Positions 6,942-14,769 of a stretch of 19,182 nucleotides of DNA are shown here, one piece after another; the first letter of the stretch is position 1; each line of letters starts with the position of its first letter. Position numbers and translations under genes: made by a program. The stretch is from Desulfurobacterium sp. (GTDB lineage: Bacteria; Aquificota; Aquificia; Desulfurobacteriales; Desulfurobacteriaceae): assembly GCA_026988135.1 (NCBI GenBank), contig JALSLT010000037.1, forward strand, positions 1 through 19,182. The letters are read 5' to 3'. The notes under the pieces are model-generated. The model searched no databases. It was not told the DNA's origin and worked only from the letters and a program-made list of their open reading frames with translations.

Positions 6942-8663
6942 ATGGCAAAAATAACTTACATCTCAGGGCCTATTATTAAAGCATCTCTTGAAGGGGAATC
7001 ACCAAAACTGCTTGAAGTTGCATTTGTCGGAAACAGTCAATTAATAGGCGAAGTTGTCACAGCATCAAGAAATTCTATAACAATTCAGGTTTACGAAACA
7101 ACGGATGGCCTTAAACTTGGCGAACCTGTAAAACTTTCCGGCGAAATGTTAAAAGCGATTCTCGCTCCCGGACTTTTAGGTTCGATTTATGACGGAATAG
7201 AGAGACCTCTTAAAAAGCTTGGCGAAAGAATAGAAAAAGGAAAATCTGTTTTTCCGATACCCAAAGATAAAAAATGGGAATTTACTCCCATCAAAAGCAT
7301 AGGAGATAAAATAGAAGAAGGGGAACCCTTAGGATATGTAATGGAAGGAAACATCAAGCATTTTATCTCTTTATCCACTGGAATAAAAGGAACTATAGAA
7401 GAGATAAAACCTAAAGGAGAATACTCCGTAGAGGAAACCATAGCTGTTTTAAGCAATGGAACAAAACTCAACATGATTCAAGAATGGCCGGTAAGATTTC
7501 CGAGAAAGTATAAAACCCGTTTAAATCCTGACATTCCACTTATAACCGGACAAAGAATTATAGATTTCCTTTTCCCAATAGCAAAAGGGGGGACAGCATC
7601 AATACCGGGAGGCTTCGGGACAGGCAAAACGATACTTCAACAAACCCTAGCAAAATGGTGCGATGCAGATATAATAGTCTATATCGGATGCGGAGAACGG
7701 GGAAACGAAATGACAGAAGTCCTTGAGGAATTTCCCGAACTTGAAGATCCGAGAACCGGAAAAAAGTTGATAGAACGAACAATTCTTATAGCCAACACCT
7801 CTAACATGCCCGTATCGGCAAGAGAAGCATCAATCTATCTGGGAATAACCATAGCAGAATATTTCAGAGATATGGGATATCATGTCGCTCTAATGGCGGA
7901 CTCAACATCGAGATGGGCCGAAGCAATGAGAGAACTATCTACAAGAATGGGAGAACTACCCATAGAAGAAGGATTTCCGGCATATCTATCCTCGAGAATC
8001 GCAAGTGTTTACGAAAGGGGAGGATTTGTTGAAACTTTATCCGGACATACAGGCTCCCTTTCAATAATAGGAGCGGTATCACCACCGGGAGGCGACTTTT
8101 CTGAACCTGTAACACGACACACTCGAAGATTCACCAGTGTATTTTGGGCACTTGACAAAGAACTTGCAAATGCAAGATTTTATCCCGCCATTAACTACAC
8201 TCAAAGCTACAGCACATACGGAGAAACTGTTCGAAAATGGTGGGAAGGACTCCACAAAGAATGGTATGAGCTTAGAAGCTGGATGATGAAACTACTTCAA
8301 GAAGACGACAAACTACAAAGAATAGTTAAGCTTCTTGGTTCGGAAGCTCTTCCGGAAAAGCAGAAATTAACCGTTGAAATTTGCAAAATAGCAAAAGAGA
8401 TGTTCCTCCAGCAAAACGCATTTAATCCTGTGGACGCCTTCTGTTCTCCCGAAAAACAGATACAATTAGTGCAAATTATCAAAGAGCTAAACGATTACTG
8501 GGAAATATGCCTGAAAGAGAAAGCAGTACCGGTAAAAATTCTTAAAGAACAGGAAGTAGTCAACGAAATAGTTAAATTACGATTTAAAGAAAAAATATCG
8601 GAAAACATAACAGATAAAATAAAGGAAACTTATGAAAATCTTTTAAAAAATTATAGCGAGTAA
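6942..8663 (+). CDS. atpA: V/A-type ATPase catalytic subunit A
   Basis: Subunit A holds the catalytic nucleotide sites of the A3B3 head. The 573 residues match the usual 575-600. In order: an N-terminal beta barrel (1 to about 70), the non-homologous region unique to A subunits (about 110-185), the ATP-binding domain and a helical C-terminal domain. The P-loop is GGFGTGKT at 223-230 with Lys229. The catalytic Glu252 is in GCGERGNEMTEVL, and the Walker B segment is VALMADSTSRWAEAMRE. SPPGGDFSEPVT and NTSNMPVSAREASIYLG are further signatures. The usual A-type P-loop is GPFGSGKT, so Pro and Ser are replaced by Gly and Thr; the key Phe, Gly and Lys are kept. AGAGG at 6932-6936 precedes the ATG, which directly follows the subunit E stop. 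The subunit could work in ATP synthesis or ion pumping; sequence does not decide. Confidence 0.98.
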   Translation: MAKITYISGPIIKASLEGESPKLLEVAFVGNSQLIGEVVTASRNSITIQVYETTDGLKLGEPVKLSGEMLKAILAPGLLGSIYDGIERPLKKLGERIEKGKSVFPIPKDKKWEFTPIKSIGDKIEEGEPLGYVMEGNIKHFISLSTGIKGTIEEIKPKGEYSVEETIAVLSNGTKLNMIQEWPVRFPRKYKTRLNPDIPLITGQRIIDFLFPIAKGGTASIPGGFGTGKTILQQTLAKWCDADIIVYIGCGERGNEMTEVLEEFPELEDPRTGKKLIERTILIANTSNMPVSAREASIYLGITIAEYFRDMGYHVALMADSTSRWAEAMRELSTRMGELPIEEGFPAYLSSRIASVYERGGFVETLSGHTGSLSIIGAVSPPGGDFSEPVTRHTRRFTSVFWALDKELANARFYPAINYTQSYSTYGETVRKWWEGLHKEWYELRSWMMKLLQEDDKLQRIVKLLGSEALPEKQKLTVEICKIAKEMFLQQNAFNPVDAFCSPEKQIQLVQIIKELNDYWEICLKEKAVPVKILKEQEVVNEIVKLRFKEKISENITDKIKETYENLLKNYSE

Positions 8664-8667
8664 AAAA

Positions 8668-10017
8668 ATGATAATAGAATACGAAGGTGCAATAGAAATA
8701 AAAGGTTCTCTTCTTGCATTCGAAACCATAGAAGGGACTATATACGGAGAGAAACTCTTCATAAAATGGAAAGATAAAAAACTGCATGGGAGAGTTGTTG
8801 AACTCACTGAAAAAGTAACACTAATAGAACTACTTGGCCAAACGGAAGGAATAGAAAACAACCGACTAAGAGTAAGATTTACAGGTAAGCCATTTTCCAT
8901 TCCCGTATCCGAAAGAATGTTGGGAAGAACATTCAACGCTTTTGGCGAACCTATCGATAAACTCGGGAACATAATCACGAGCAAAGAAGCCAACATAAAC
9001 GGTAATACAATAAATCCCGCATGGAGAAATTTCCCCAAAAACTTCATACACACCGGAATATCTGCAATTGACGGACTAAACACTCTCGTAAAAGGTCAAA
9101 AACTTCCGATATTCGCAGTTTCCGGAGTTCCAACGGACAAACTTGTTGCCCAACTTGTTAAGCAGATAAAAATCCCGGGAGACAACCCTAAATCCGCAAT
9201 AGTTTTAGGAATAATAGGTATAAAATTCGAAGTGGCAAATGAACTTATAGAAAATATAAAAGCAAGCGGCAACTTCCAAAAAACCGCTGTTTTCATAAGC
9301 CTTGCAAGCGAGTCCTGTGTAAATCATGTTCTTGTTCCAAAGGCAACCCTTACTCTTGCAGAGTACCTTGCATTTGAAAAAGAATTTGACGTCGTAACTG
9401 TCCTTTACGACATGACAAACTACTGCGACGCCCTAAGAGAAATGTCTTCAAGAAGGGACGAAATCCCGGGAAGAAAAGGATACCCCGGCTACATGTACAG
9501 CGATCTCGCAACAATTTATGAAAGAGCAGGACTCATAAAAGGCAAAAACGGTTCCCTTACCCAAATTCCCGTACTGACTATGCCCGATGATGATATAACC
9601 CATCCGATTCCGGACCTTACCGGATATATTACAGAAGGACAGATAGTACTAGACAGAGGATTGTACAAAAAAGGAATATCCCCTCCCATAAACATACTCC
9701 CATCATTATCAAGATTGATGAACCAAGGAATAAGTAAACTTCAAAGACGCTGGGCAAGCCAAATCTATTCAGCCTATGCAAAATCAAAACGGGTTGAAAT
9801 GCTTGCAGCCATAATAGGTGAATCGGAATTAAGCAAAACCGACAGAAAATATCTTAAATTCGGACAAAGTTTTGAAAAAGAATTCTTAACCCAGGGAGAG
9901 GAAGAAAATCGCTCCATTGAGGAAACCACACAAATAGGCTGGCAACTCCTTTCAATACTACCGGAAAGAGAATTAACAAGACTTACAAAAGAAGATATAG
10001 GAACATACATAAAATGA
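8668..10017 (+). CDS. atpB: V/A-type ATPase regulatory subunit B
   Basis: Subunit B alternates with A in the head and supplies residues to the catalytic interface without hydrolysing ATP. The 449 residues include an N-terminal barrel (YEGAIEIKGSLLAFETIEG), a central domain with a degenerate P-loop region (AVSGVPTDKLVAQL, no GKT/S) and a helical C-terminus. The B signatures LAEYLAFEKEFDVVTVLYDM, PGRKGYPGYMYSDLAT and TMPDDDITHPIPDLTGYIT are clear. Arg349 in ILPSLSRLM corresponds to the arginine finger. Just after it the loop is about five residues shorter than the KGKTREDH-type loop I recall in Thermus and Enterococcus. The start is four bases after the subunit A stop with only a weak Shine-Dalgarno, and the stop overlaps the ATG of D. 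Confidence 0.97.
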   Translation: MIIEYEGAIEIKGSLLAFETIEGTIYGEKLFIKWKDKKLHGRVVELTEKVTLIELLGQTEGIENNRLRVRFTGKPFSIPVSERMLGRTFNAFGEPIDKLGNIITSKEANINGNTINPAWRNFPKNFIHTGISAIDGLNTLVKGQKLPIFAVSGVPTDKLVAQLVKQIKIPGDNPKSAIVLGIIGIKFEVANELIENIKASGNFQKTAVFISLASESCVNHVLVPKATLTLAEYLAFEKEFDVVTVLYDMTNYCDALREMSSRRDEIPGRKGYPGYMYSDLATIYERAGLIKGKNGSLTQIPVLTMPDDDITHPIPDLTGYITEGQIVLDRGLYKKGISPPINILPSLSRLMNQGISKLQRRWASQIYSAYAKSKRVEMLAAIIGESELSKTDRKYLKFGQSFEKEFLTQGEEENRSIEETTQIGWQLLSILPERELTRLTKEDIGTYIK

Positions 10018-10622
10018 AGTTTACAAAAAGTAAAACAGAGCTACTTGAACTGAAAAAAGATCTCAACGTTATGGAGGAAGGCAAAGAGATACTTCAACAT
10101 AAACGAAATGTCCTTATTAAGGAGATATTAAAACATCTGGATAAGGTAGAAAAATCCCGGAAAGAACTAAATATTTACGTCCAAAAAGCCTACATGATGC
10201 TAAAAAAAGCATACATGGAAGAGGGACGAGAAAACATAAAAAAACAGGTTGAAACGACTACACTAAAAGGTGAAATAGACGCAAAAGAGAAAAGTTTCAT
10301 AGGTATTTCCGTACCATCAATAAGTTACAGGTTAAACCTTGAGAAATTTCCCATAGACATGGTTTCCGAATCAATTTTTGTTGATCTGGCAAGAACCGCC
10401 TTTATAGATTCCATGAAGAAGGTTATGGAGCTAACCGAACTGGAAATAAAAGCGTGGAAAATGGCGGAAGAACTTAAAAAAACCGTCATAAGAGTAAATG
10501 CAGTTGAAAAATACTACATACCCATGTACCAAAAAGCGATAAAAGAAATAGAAACAGCGCTTGAAGAACAAGAACTTGAATTTTTGGCAACAATAAAAAA
10601 ACTTAAAGAAAGAAAAAGCTAA
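10014..10622 (+). CDS. atpD: V/A-type ATPase subunit D (rotor shaft)
   Basis: Subunit D is the central shaft, two long helices inserted in the A3B3 head. The 202 residues fit the family (about 200-220). The N-terminal helix begins with the characteristic KSKTELLELKKDL and HKRNVLIKEI. A central hairpin region contains GISVPSISYRL. The long C-terminal helix (about 135-202) includes VNAVEKYYIPMYQKAIKEIE, matching the conserved family pattern around VNALEY. The ATG overlaps the stop of B (ATGA). This is the last gene of the operon; 65 bases separate it from the convergent DUF503 gene, and I see no convincing strong terminator there. Confidence 0.95.
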   Translation: MKFTKSKTELLELKKDLNVMEEGKEILQHKRNVLIKEILKHLDKVEKSRKELNIYVQKAYMMLKKAYMEEGRENIKKQVETTTLKGEIDAKEKSFIGISVPSISYRLNLEKFPIDMVSESIFVDLARTAFIDSMKKVMELTELEIKAWKMAEELKKTVIRVNAVEKYYIPMYQKAIKEIETALEEQELEFLATIKKLKERKS

Positions 10623-10687
10623 TAGAAACTCTAAAACTACTTCTAAAACCTTATAACAAAATTTCACAATTACAAACCAAAAAACCT

Positions 10688-10975
10688 TCAAAGAATCTCT
10701 TTGTGATAACCTTTGACAATACCCGGATAAATTTTCTCAATAAAAGCCACCACTTTTTCGAGAGTCTCATCAGCTTTTCGCGTATCGATAGCTATTGTAA
10801 CAACCCCTATAACTCCAGTTTGCCATCTATCATGCTCACTTATCTCCGAAACAGCAATGTTAAATTTGTTTTTTAACCGCTCTTTCAGTCTTTTAAGAAC
10901 CATCCTCTTCTCTTTTAAAGAATGGCTATGGGGAATATAAAGTTTTACCTCGAGATAACCTATGGAAACGCTCAC
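10688..10975 (-). CDS. DUF503 (YlxP-like) family protein
   Basis: A 95-residue protein of the DUF503 family, small cytoplasmic proteins with a ferredoxin-like alpha/beta fold and no established reaction. The hallmark HSLKEKRMVLKRLKERLKNKF (about residues 18-38) and the later DRWQTGVIGVV segment are clear. In Bacillus and relatives the homologue ylxP sits in the nusA-infB-rbfA cluster, hinting at a link to translation or ribosome maturation; here the neighbour is truD, an RNA-modifying enzyme, which is compatible. Translation starts with GTG at 10975. A strong AGGAGGG lies four bases upstream and overlaps the truD stop region, so this gene is the last of the minus-strand operon. The family assignment is good; the function is unknown. 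Confidence 0.88.
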   Translation of the reverse strand: MSVSIGYLEVKLYIPHSHSLKEKRMVLKRLKERLKNKFNIAVSEISEHDRWQTGVIGVVTIAIDTRKADETLEKVVAFIEKIYPGIVKGYHKEIL

Positions 10976-10984
10976 GATTCCCTC

Positions 10985-12151
10985 CTATATGACAAGAAGT
11001 TTTCTCAAAAGAATCGTTGCATAAGAACCGGGAGGAAGCTCAAAAGATAGAGTAATATCCCTTTTCGTTTTTGAAACAATTTTAAAATTTTCCGGAACAA
11101 CCACAGCTCTCCTCAAACCATCGGTCAAAAGTCTTATTCCGCCCACCTCATTATTAAAAAATTCTTTCTTTACTCCACTCTCTCGAAACACCTCTGACAT
11201 TATCTCTTTCAATAATTTATCCTCTACGGAATATCTATCTCCGGTATATGGAATTTTAAGCTTTTTCAAATAATCAAAATCAAAAACATCCGTATAAAAA
11301 TAAAGTTTCCAATTATTAAGAAAGGGAACCTGCACCGAAAAATATTTTTTATCAATATAACGAGCAAGAATCTCATTCCATAAAAAACTTTGAAAAGCAA
11401 AGTTAAACATCAGTCTAAGATTTTTAGGAAAAATCATAAACGCTTTTTCATAAGAAAGTCCCCTTAGAAGTCCCTCAAACATGTCTCTTTCATACTCTTC
11501 AAGTTTGGGTTTCAAAACTACATAAACTTCCCGCCAATCAACAACATCTCCTGTCTTTTTTTTTCCTAAAAAGTAAATTTTGAGGGCAGTTTCAAAATCA
11601 CCTTTCAAAACATATCTCAGGATAAAATCCTCTTTACTTTTAACACTTCCGAAACGCTGCTCCCCAAAATAGTTTGCAAATCCATAAAGTTTAACGATTT
11701 GAAGATTTTTGTAAAACTTTTTTCTCATAGTTTTTTCAAAATTCCTGATTTTAACGGTAAAACGATTTCCCTTTATCTTTCCCGGAAATAAAGCCTCTGC
11801 CGTCTTCCCTACCCTTTCAAAGCAAAACCAACTTTTTTCATCTTTGACAGATTCAACTTTTTTCCATCCTTTTTCATAAATAAAGACACAACAATCTTTA
11901 TTAACTCTACCAGAAGGAACTGTTATATACTGTGTAGTAATAGCAAACTTATCTTTCAAACCTGAAAATCCCACATCTTCAAATGGACACCTTAAAAACT
12001 CTGTAAAAACTTTAATCGCCTCAAAAGTTGAAACTCCCCGTTTTTTTAATCTGAAAACATCAAAAGACTCTCCTCCGAGAAAATCGATTGAGGGAATCTC
12101 TTCGACAACAAAATCTTCAGGCTCCGTTTTTATATGAGAATATAACTTCAT
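10985..12151 (-). CDS. truD: tRNA pseudouridine synthase D
   Basis: TruD isomerises uridine 13 of certain tRNAs to pseudouridine. The 388 residues fit the family (E. coli 349, archaeal forms longer). The catalytic aspartate is Asp67 in GFSGLKDKFAITTQYITV. Further family motifs are NYFGEQRFG, FPKNLRLMFNFAFQSFLWNE (the PxxLRxxxxxAxQSxxWN pattern) and the C-terminal LPPGSYATILLRKL. The middle of the protein, the TRUD insertion domain, is rich in aromatic and basic residues. The ATG overlaps the pabA stop (ATGA), with AGGTGA upstream, so the two are probably translationally coupled. Nothing key is missing. Confidence 0.96.
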   Translation of the reverse strand: MKLYSHIKTEPEDFVVEEIPSIDFLGGESFDVFRLKKRGVSTFEAIKVFTEFLRCPFEDVGFSGLKDKFAITTQYITVPSGRVNKDCCVFIYEKGWKKVESVKDEKSWFCFERVGKTAEALFPGKIKGNRFTVKIRNFEKTMRKKFYKNLQIVKLYGFANYFGEQRFGSVKSKEDFILRYVLKGDFETALKIYFLGKKKTGDVVDWREVYVVLKPKLEEYERDMFEGLLRGLSYEKAFMIFPKNLRLMFNFAFQSFLWNEILARYIDKKYFSVQVPFLNNWKLYFYTDVFDFDYLKKLKIPYTGDRYSVEDKLLKEIMSEVFRESGVKKEFFNNEVGGIRLLTDGLRRAVVVPENFKIVSKTKRDITLSFELPPGSYATILLRKLLVI

Positions 12152-12720
12152 TTCACCTGCTTCATAAAATTTTCAATTATTTTTATTCCGTTTTCCGTAA
12201 GAATAGATTCCGGGTGAAATTGAACACCGAAAATAGGGTATTCTTTATGCCTTATACCCATAATTTCCCGGTCATCAACACTCTCCGCCGTTACTATAAA
12301 CTCTTTTGGAAGGGTTTTTCTATCTATAACAAGTGAATGATACCTTATCGCAGAGAAAGGATTTTTCAAACCTTCAAATAGATACTTATCTCCGTGCTCT
12401 ATTAAAGAAGCCTTACCGTGCATCAAATTTTCAGCCATAACTATTTTTGCCCCAAATGCAAAACCGATAGACTGATGCCCAAGACATATCCCCAATATAG
12501 GAACTTTCCCGGCAAATTCCCTTATCACTTCAACGGAAACTCCTGCCTCTTTCGGAGTACACGGACCGGGAGAAACAACTATAGCTTCGGGTGAAATCTC
12601 CCCAATCTCGTCAATCGTAATCTTATCATTTCTCACAACTTTAATATCGGCACCAAGAGTACCAAAATACTGAACAACGTTATAGGTAAAAGAATCATAA
12701 TTATCTATCATGAGTATCAT
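12148..12720 (-). CDS. pabA: Glutamine amidotransferase subunit of anthranilate/aminodeoxychorismate synthase
   Basis: This 190-residue class I amidotransferase releases ammonia from glutamine for a chorismate-using partner, TrpE (tryptophan) or PabB (folate); in many bacteria one protein serves both. The full triad is visible: Cys79 in LGICLGHQ, and His169 and Glu171 in GVQFHPESIL. The opening MIDNYDSFTYNVVQYF and SPGPCTPKEAG are family hallmarks. No trpE or pabB lies nearby, so the pathway cannot be set from context; with its generic neighbours a shared (amphibolic) role is plausible. The ATG at 12720 overlaps the stop of the lipoprotein gene, whose end supplies GGAGGCGG as ribosome binding site. 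An internal ATG three codons later is an alternative start. Confidence 0.94.
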   Translation of the reverse strand: MILMIDNYDSFTYNVVQYFGTLGADIKVVRNDKITIDEIGEISPEAIVVSPGPCTPKEAGVSVEVIREFAGKVPILGICLGHQSIGFAFGAKIVMAENLMHGKASLIEHGDKYLFEGLKNPFSAIRYHSLVIDRKTLPKEFIVTAESVDDREIMGIRHKEYPIFGVQFHPESILTENGIKIIENFMKQVK

Positions 12721-13565
12721 TATTTGTCCGCCTCCTTTAAAACTTCACATATTTTGTTGCACCATTGACTTAGAACCACTACATAATCTTCATCCGGAGT
12801 CGGATTAAGAAAAACGATTTTAGCTCCTATCTCGGAAGCTATCTTTCTCGCAATCGCCTCTCCCTCACCGAACTCGGAAACAACAACTTTAACATTTTCA
12901 TCTCTGGCTTTCTCTATAAGCTTCCTTATCCTATCGGGACCCGGCTCTTTTTCAGGATTATCAGTCATATAGCCGACAGCTTTAACTCCTATAGTCTCAA
13001 ACAAAGGTTCCCATATAGGATGATAAGCTATGACTTTTCTATTCTTAACTCCTTTCAAACAAGTATTTACCTTCTGAAGAAGCTGCTCAATCATGGCCGC
13101 GTAATCATCAGCCCTTTTTTCATAATACTTTTCCTTTGACGGATAGAATTTTGACAGCTCTCTTGCAATCTCAAAATAGACATCCTCCATCATTACGGGA
13201 TTGGCCCAAATATGATAGCCCTGTTTTTCAACAACAGGATATTTTTTTGCCATAAGTTCACCAACATTAAAAACTTTACTTTTATCTCCAACTCCATTTA
13301 AAACCCAATCATCAAGACCAAGACCATGAACAACAATAATCTTTGCCTTTTTCAACTTAACAACATCAGAGGGCTTTATCTCATAACCGTGAGGCGACTC
13401 TCCGCCTTTAAGAATCGAATAGTAGGCAAAATCTCTACCTCCCAAATATTCCGCGACATGTTTCCAAACAGGTATTGAAGAGACAACAAGAGGCTTATTT
13501 CCCGAAAAATTACATCCTAAAATCAACATCGAAAAAAAAACAAATAAAAGAGGGAGTTTCCGCAT
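12720..13565 (-). CDS. Zinc/manganese-type ABC transporter substrate-binding lipoprotein (ZnuA/TroA family)
   Basis: This is the extracytoplasmic metal-binding component of a cluster A-I ABC importer. The 281-residue protein starts with a lipoprotein signal, charged MRK then a hydrophobic stretch to the lipobox LILGC (Cys18). Likely metal ligands are His59 in GESPHGYE, His118 in GYHIWANPVMM, His182 in AYHPIWEPLFETIG, and an acidic residue, perhaps Glu231 in SEFGEGEAIARKIA, matching the His-His-His-Asp/Glu arrangement of the family. The His-rich loop of many high-affinity zinc forms is absent, so the metal (Zn, Mn or Fe) is undecided. The permease and ATPase genes are not adjacent. It heads the minus-strand operon; GGAGGTG lies just upstream of the ATG. 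Divergent to carA. Confidence 0.9.
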   Translation of the reverse strand: MRKLPLLFVFFSMLILGCNFSGNKPLVVSSIPVWKHVAEYLGGRDFAYYSILKGGESPHGYEIKPSDVVKLKKAKIIVVHGLGLDDWVLNGVGDKSKVFNVGELMAKKYPVVEKQGYHIWANPVMMEDVYFEIARELSKFYPSKEKYYEKRADDYAAMIEQLLQKVNTCLKGVKNRKVIAYHPIWEPLFETIGVKAVGYMTDNPEKEPGPDRIRKLIEKARDENVKVVVSEFGEGEAIARKIASEIGAKIVFLNPTPDEDYVVVLSQWCNKICEVLKEADK

Positions 13566-13572
13566 AACACCT

Positions 13573-13595
13573 CCAAAATATTTGGTAAACTAACC
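13573..13595. promoter_or_regulatory. Imperfect palindromes in the divergent spacer, possible operator
   Basis: Two small overlapping dyads lie between the metal-binding lipoprotein gene and carA: CCAAAATATTTGG (13573-13585, arms CCAAA/TTTGG) and GGTAAACTAACC (13584-13595, GGT/ACC ends). They cover the -35 region of the carA promoter and abut the ribosome binding site of the lipoprotein gene. A metal-sensing repressor site is a possible reading given the neighbour, but the sequence matches no consensus I can name with confidence. Confidence 0.3.
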
Positions 13596-13609
13596 ATTAC
13601 AATTATAAT
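13582..13609 (+). promoter_or_regulatory. Sigma-70-type promoter for carA
   Basis: A perfect -10 TATAAT (13604-13609) lies 16 bases after a partial -35 TTGGTA (13582-13587). Transcription would start near 13616, leaving a leader of about 14 bases before the carA ATG. The -10 is part of the palindrome ATTATAAT (13602-13609), so it can also serve as a -10 on the minus strand for the divergent lipoprotein gene, though no good -35 is seen for that direction. Confidence 0.55.
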
Positions 13610-13619
13610 CCATATTGAC

Positions 13620-13627
13620 GGAGAGAG
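13620..13627 (+). promoter_or_regulatory. Ribosome binding site that decides the carA start
   Basis: GGAGAGAG lies just before the ATG at 13630, with GGAG spaced six bases from it. An in-frame TTG at 13615 is upstream of this site and within the expected transcription start, so 13630 is preferred. Confidence 0.7.
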
Positions 13628-13629
13628 TT

Positions 13630-14769
13630 ATGCTAAAAAGAAAAAAAGCAATGCTTGTCCTTGAAGACGGAACTGTCTTTGAAGGAATATCTTTCGGCGC
13701 CGAAGGAGAAGTGTTTGGAGAAATTGTATTTACAACCAGCATGACAGGCTATCAAGAAATAGTTACCGATCCGTCTTTTAAAGGACAAATTGTAACGATG
13801 ACATGCCCTTTGATAGGAAACGTAGGTGCAAATAACGAAGATATTGAATCCGATAAACCACAGGCAGAGGGCTTTATTGTAAAAGAGATTTCCGAAATTC
13901 ACTCAAACTGGAGAGCTAAATTTTCATTTGAAGAATACCTTGCAAAACATGAAGTTGTAGGTATAGCGGAAATAGATACAAGAGCTTTGGTAAAAAAATT
14001 AAGAAGTTCAGGCACAATGAGAGGAGTTATATCCACCGTTGACCTTAACAGTGAATCCCTTGTAAAAAAAGCTCTCTCCGGACCTAAAATGGAAGGTCTA
14101 AACCTTGTCGATAAAGTTACCTGTGACGAACCCTATGAATGGGAACAGGGAACATGGGCACCGTATGAGGGATACAGAAAAAAAGAAAACTTAAAGTATA
14201 ATGTTGCAGTAATCGATTTCGGAATAAGAAAAAATATACTAAGAAACCTTGTTGATGTCGGAATAAAACCCATCGTTCTCCCGGCAGCAACAAAGCCTGA
14301 GGAAATATTAAAATTCAACTGTGACGGTATTTTTCTATCCTGCGGACCCGGTGACCCTGCAGCTGTGGATTACGCGATAGAAACCATAAAATACCTCATT
14401 GCAGCATTTAAAAAACCTATATTTGGTATCTGCCTCGGACACCAGTTAACAGCACTTGCTCTCGGAGCAAAAACCTACAAATTGAAATTTGGCCATAGAG
14501 GAGCAAATCAACCTGTTTTGAACAAAAAAACCGGCAAAGTTGAAATAACGGCTCAAAATCACGGATTTGCAGTTGATGAATTAACAGTACCGGAAGAACT
14601 TGAAATAACTCATACAAGTCTTAATGATAAAACGGTAGAAGGACTGAAGCACAAATCAAAACCCTTATTCACAGTACAATATCACCCTGAAAGCTCCCCG
14701 GGACCTCACGATTCCAGATATCTTTTTAGAGAGTTTGCAAAATTGATAACCGATTACAAGGGGATTTAA
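13630..14769 (+). CDS. carA: Carbamoyl-phosphate synthase small subunit
   Basis: CarA hydrolyses glutamine and passes ammonia to CarB for carbamoyl phosphate, used in pyrimidine and arginine synthesis. The 379 residues match the usual 360-385. Residues 1 to about 140 are the CPSase small-chain domain (LEDGTVFEGISFGAEGEVFG, FTTSMTGYQEIVTDPSFKGQ). The amidotransferase domain (about 185-375) holds Cys268 in FGICLGHQ, and His352 and Glu354 in QYHPESSPGPHD. FGHRGANQPV and ITAQNHGFAV are further CarA signatures. It has its own promoter and no carB follows, unlike the carAB operons of many bacteria. A run of seven extra residues before the usual start (MLKRKKA) is set by the ribosome binding site; MLVLEDG is an alternative. 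Confidence 0.97.
   Translation: MLKRKKAMLVLEDGTVFEGISFGAEGEVFGEIVFTTSMTGYQEIVTDPSFKGQIVTMTCPLIGNVGANNEDIESDKPQAEGFIVKEISEIHSNWRAKFSFEEYLAKHEVVGIAEIDTRALVKKLRSSGTMRGVISTVDLNSESLVKKALSGPKMEGLNLVDKVTCDEPYEWEQGTWAPYEGYRKKENLKYNVAVIDFGIRKNILRNLVDVGIKPIVLPAATKPEEILKFNCDGIFLSCGPGDPAAVDYAIETIKYLIAAFKKPIFGICLGHQLTALALGAKTYKLKFGHRGANQPVLNKKTGKVEITAQNHGFAVDELTVPEELEITHTSLNDKTVEGLKHKSKPLFTVQYHPESSPGPHDSRYLFREFAKLITDYKGI

Noticed and set aside
10689..10703. Perfect 6-bp inverted repeat CAAAGA/TCTTTG at the end of the DUF503 gene, followed on the minus strand by a T run
   Set aside because: The stem is short and mostly A-T, and it overlaps the stop codon. It is too weak to call a terminator.
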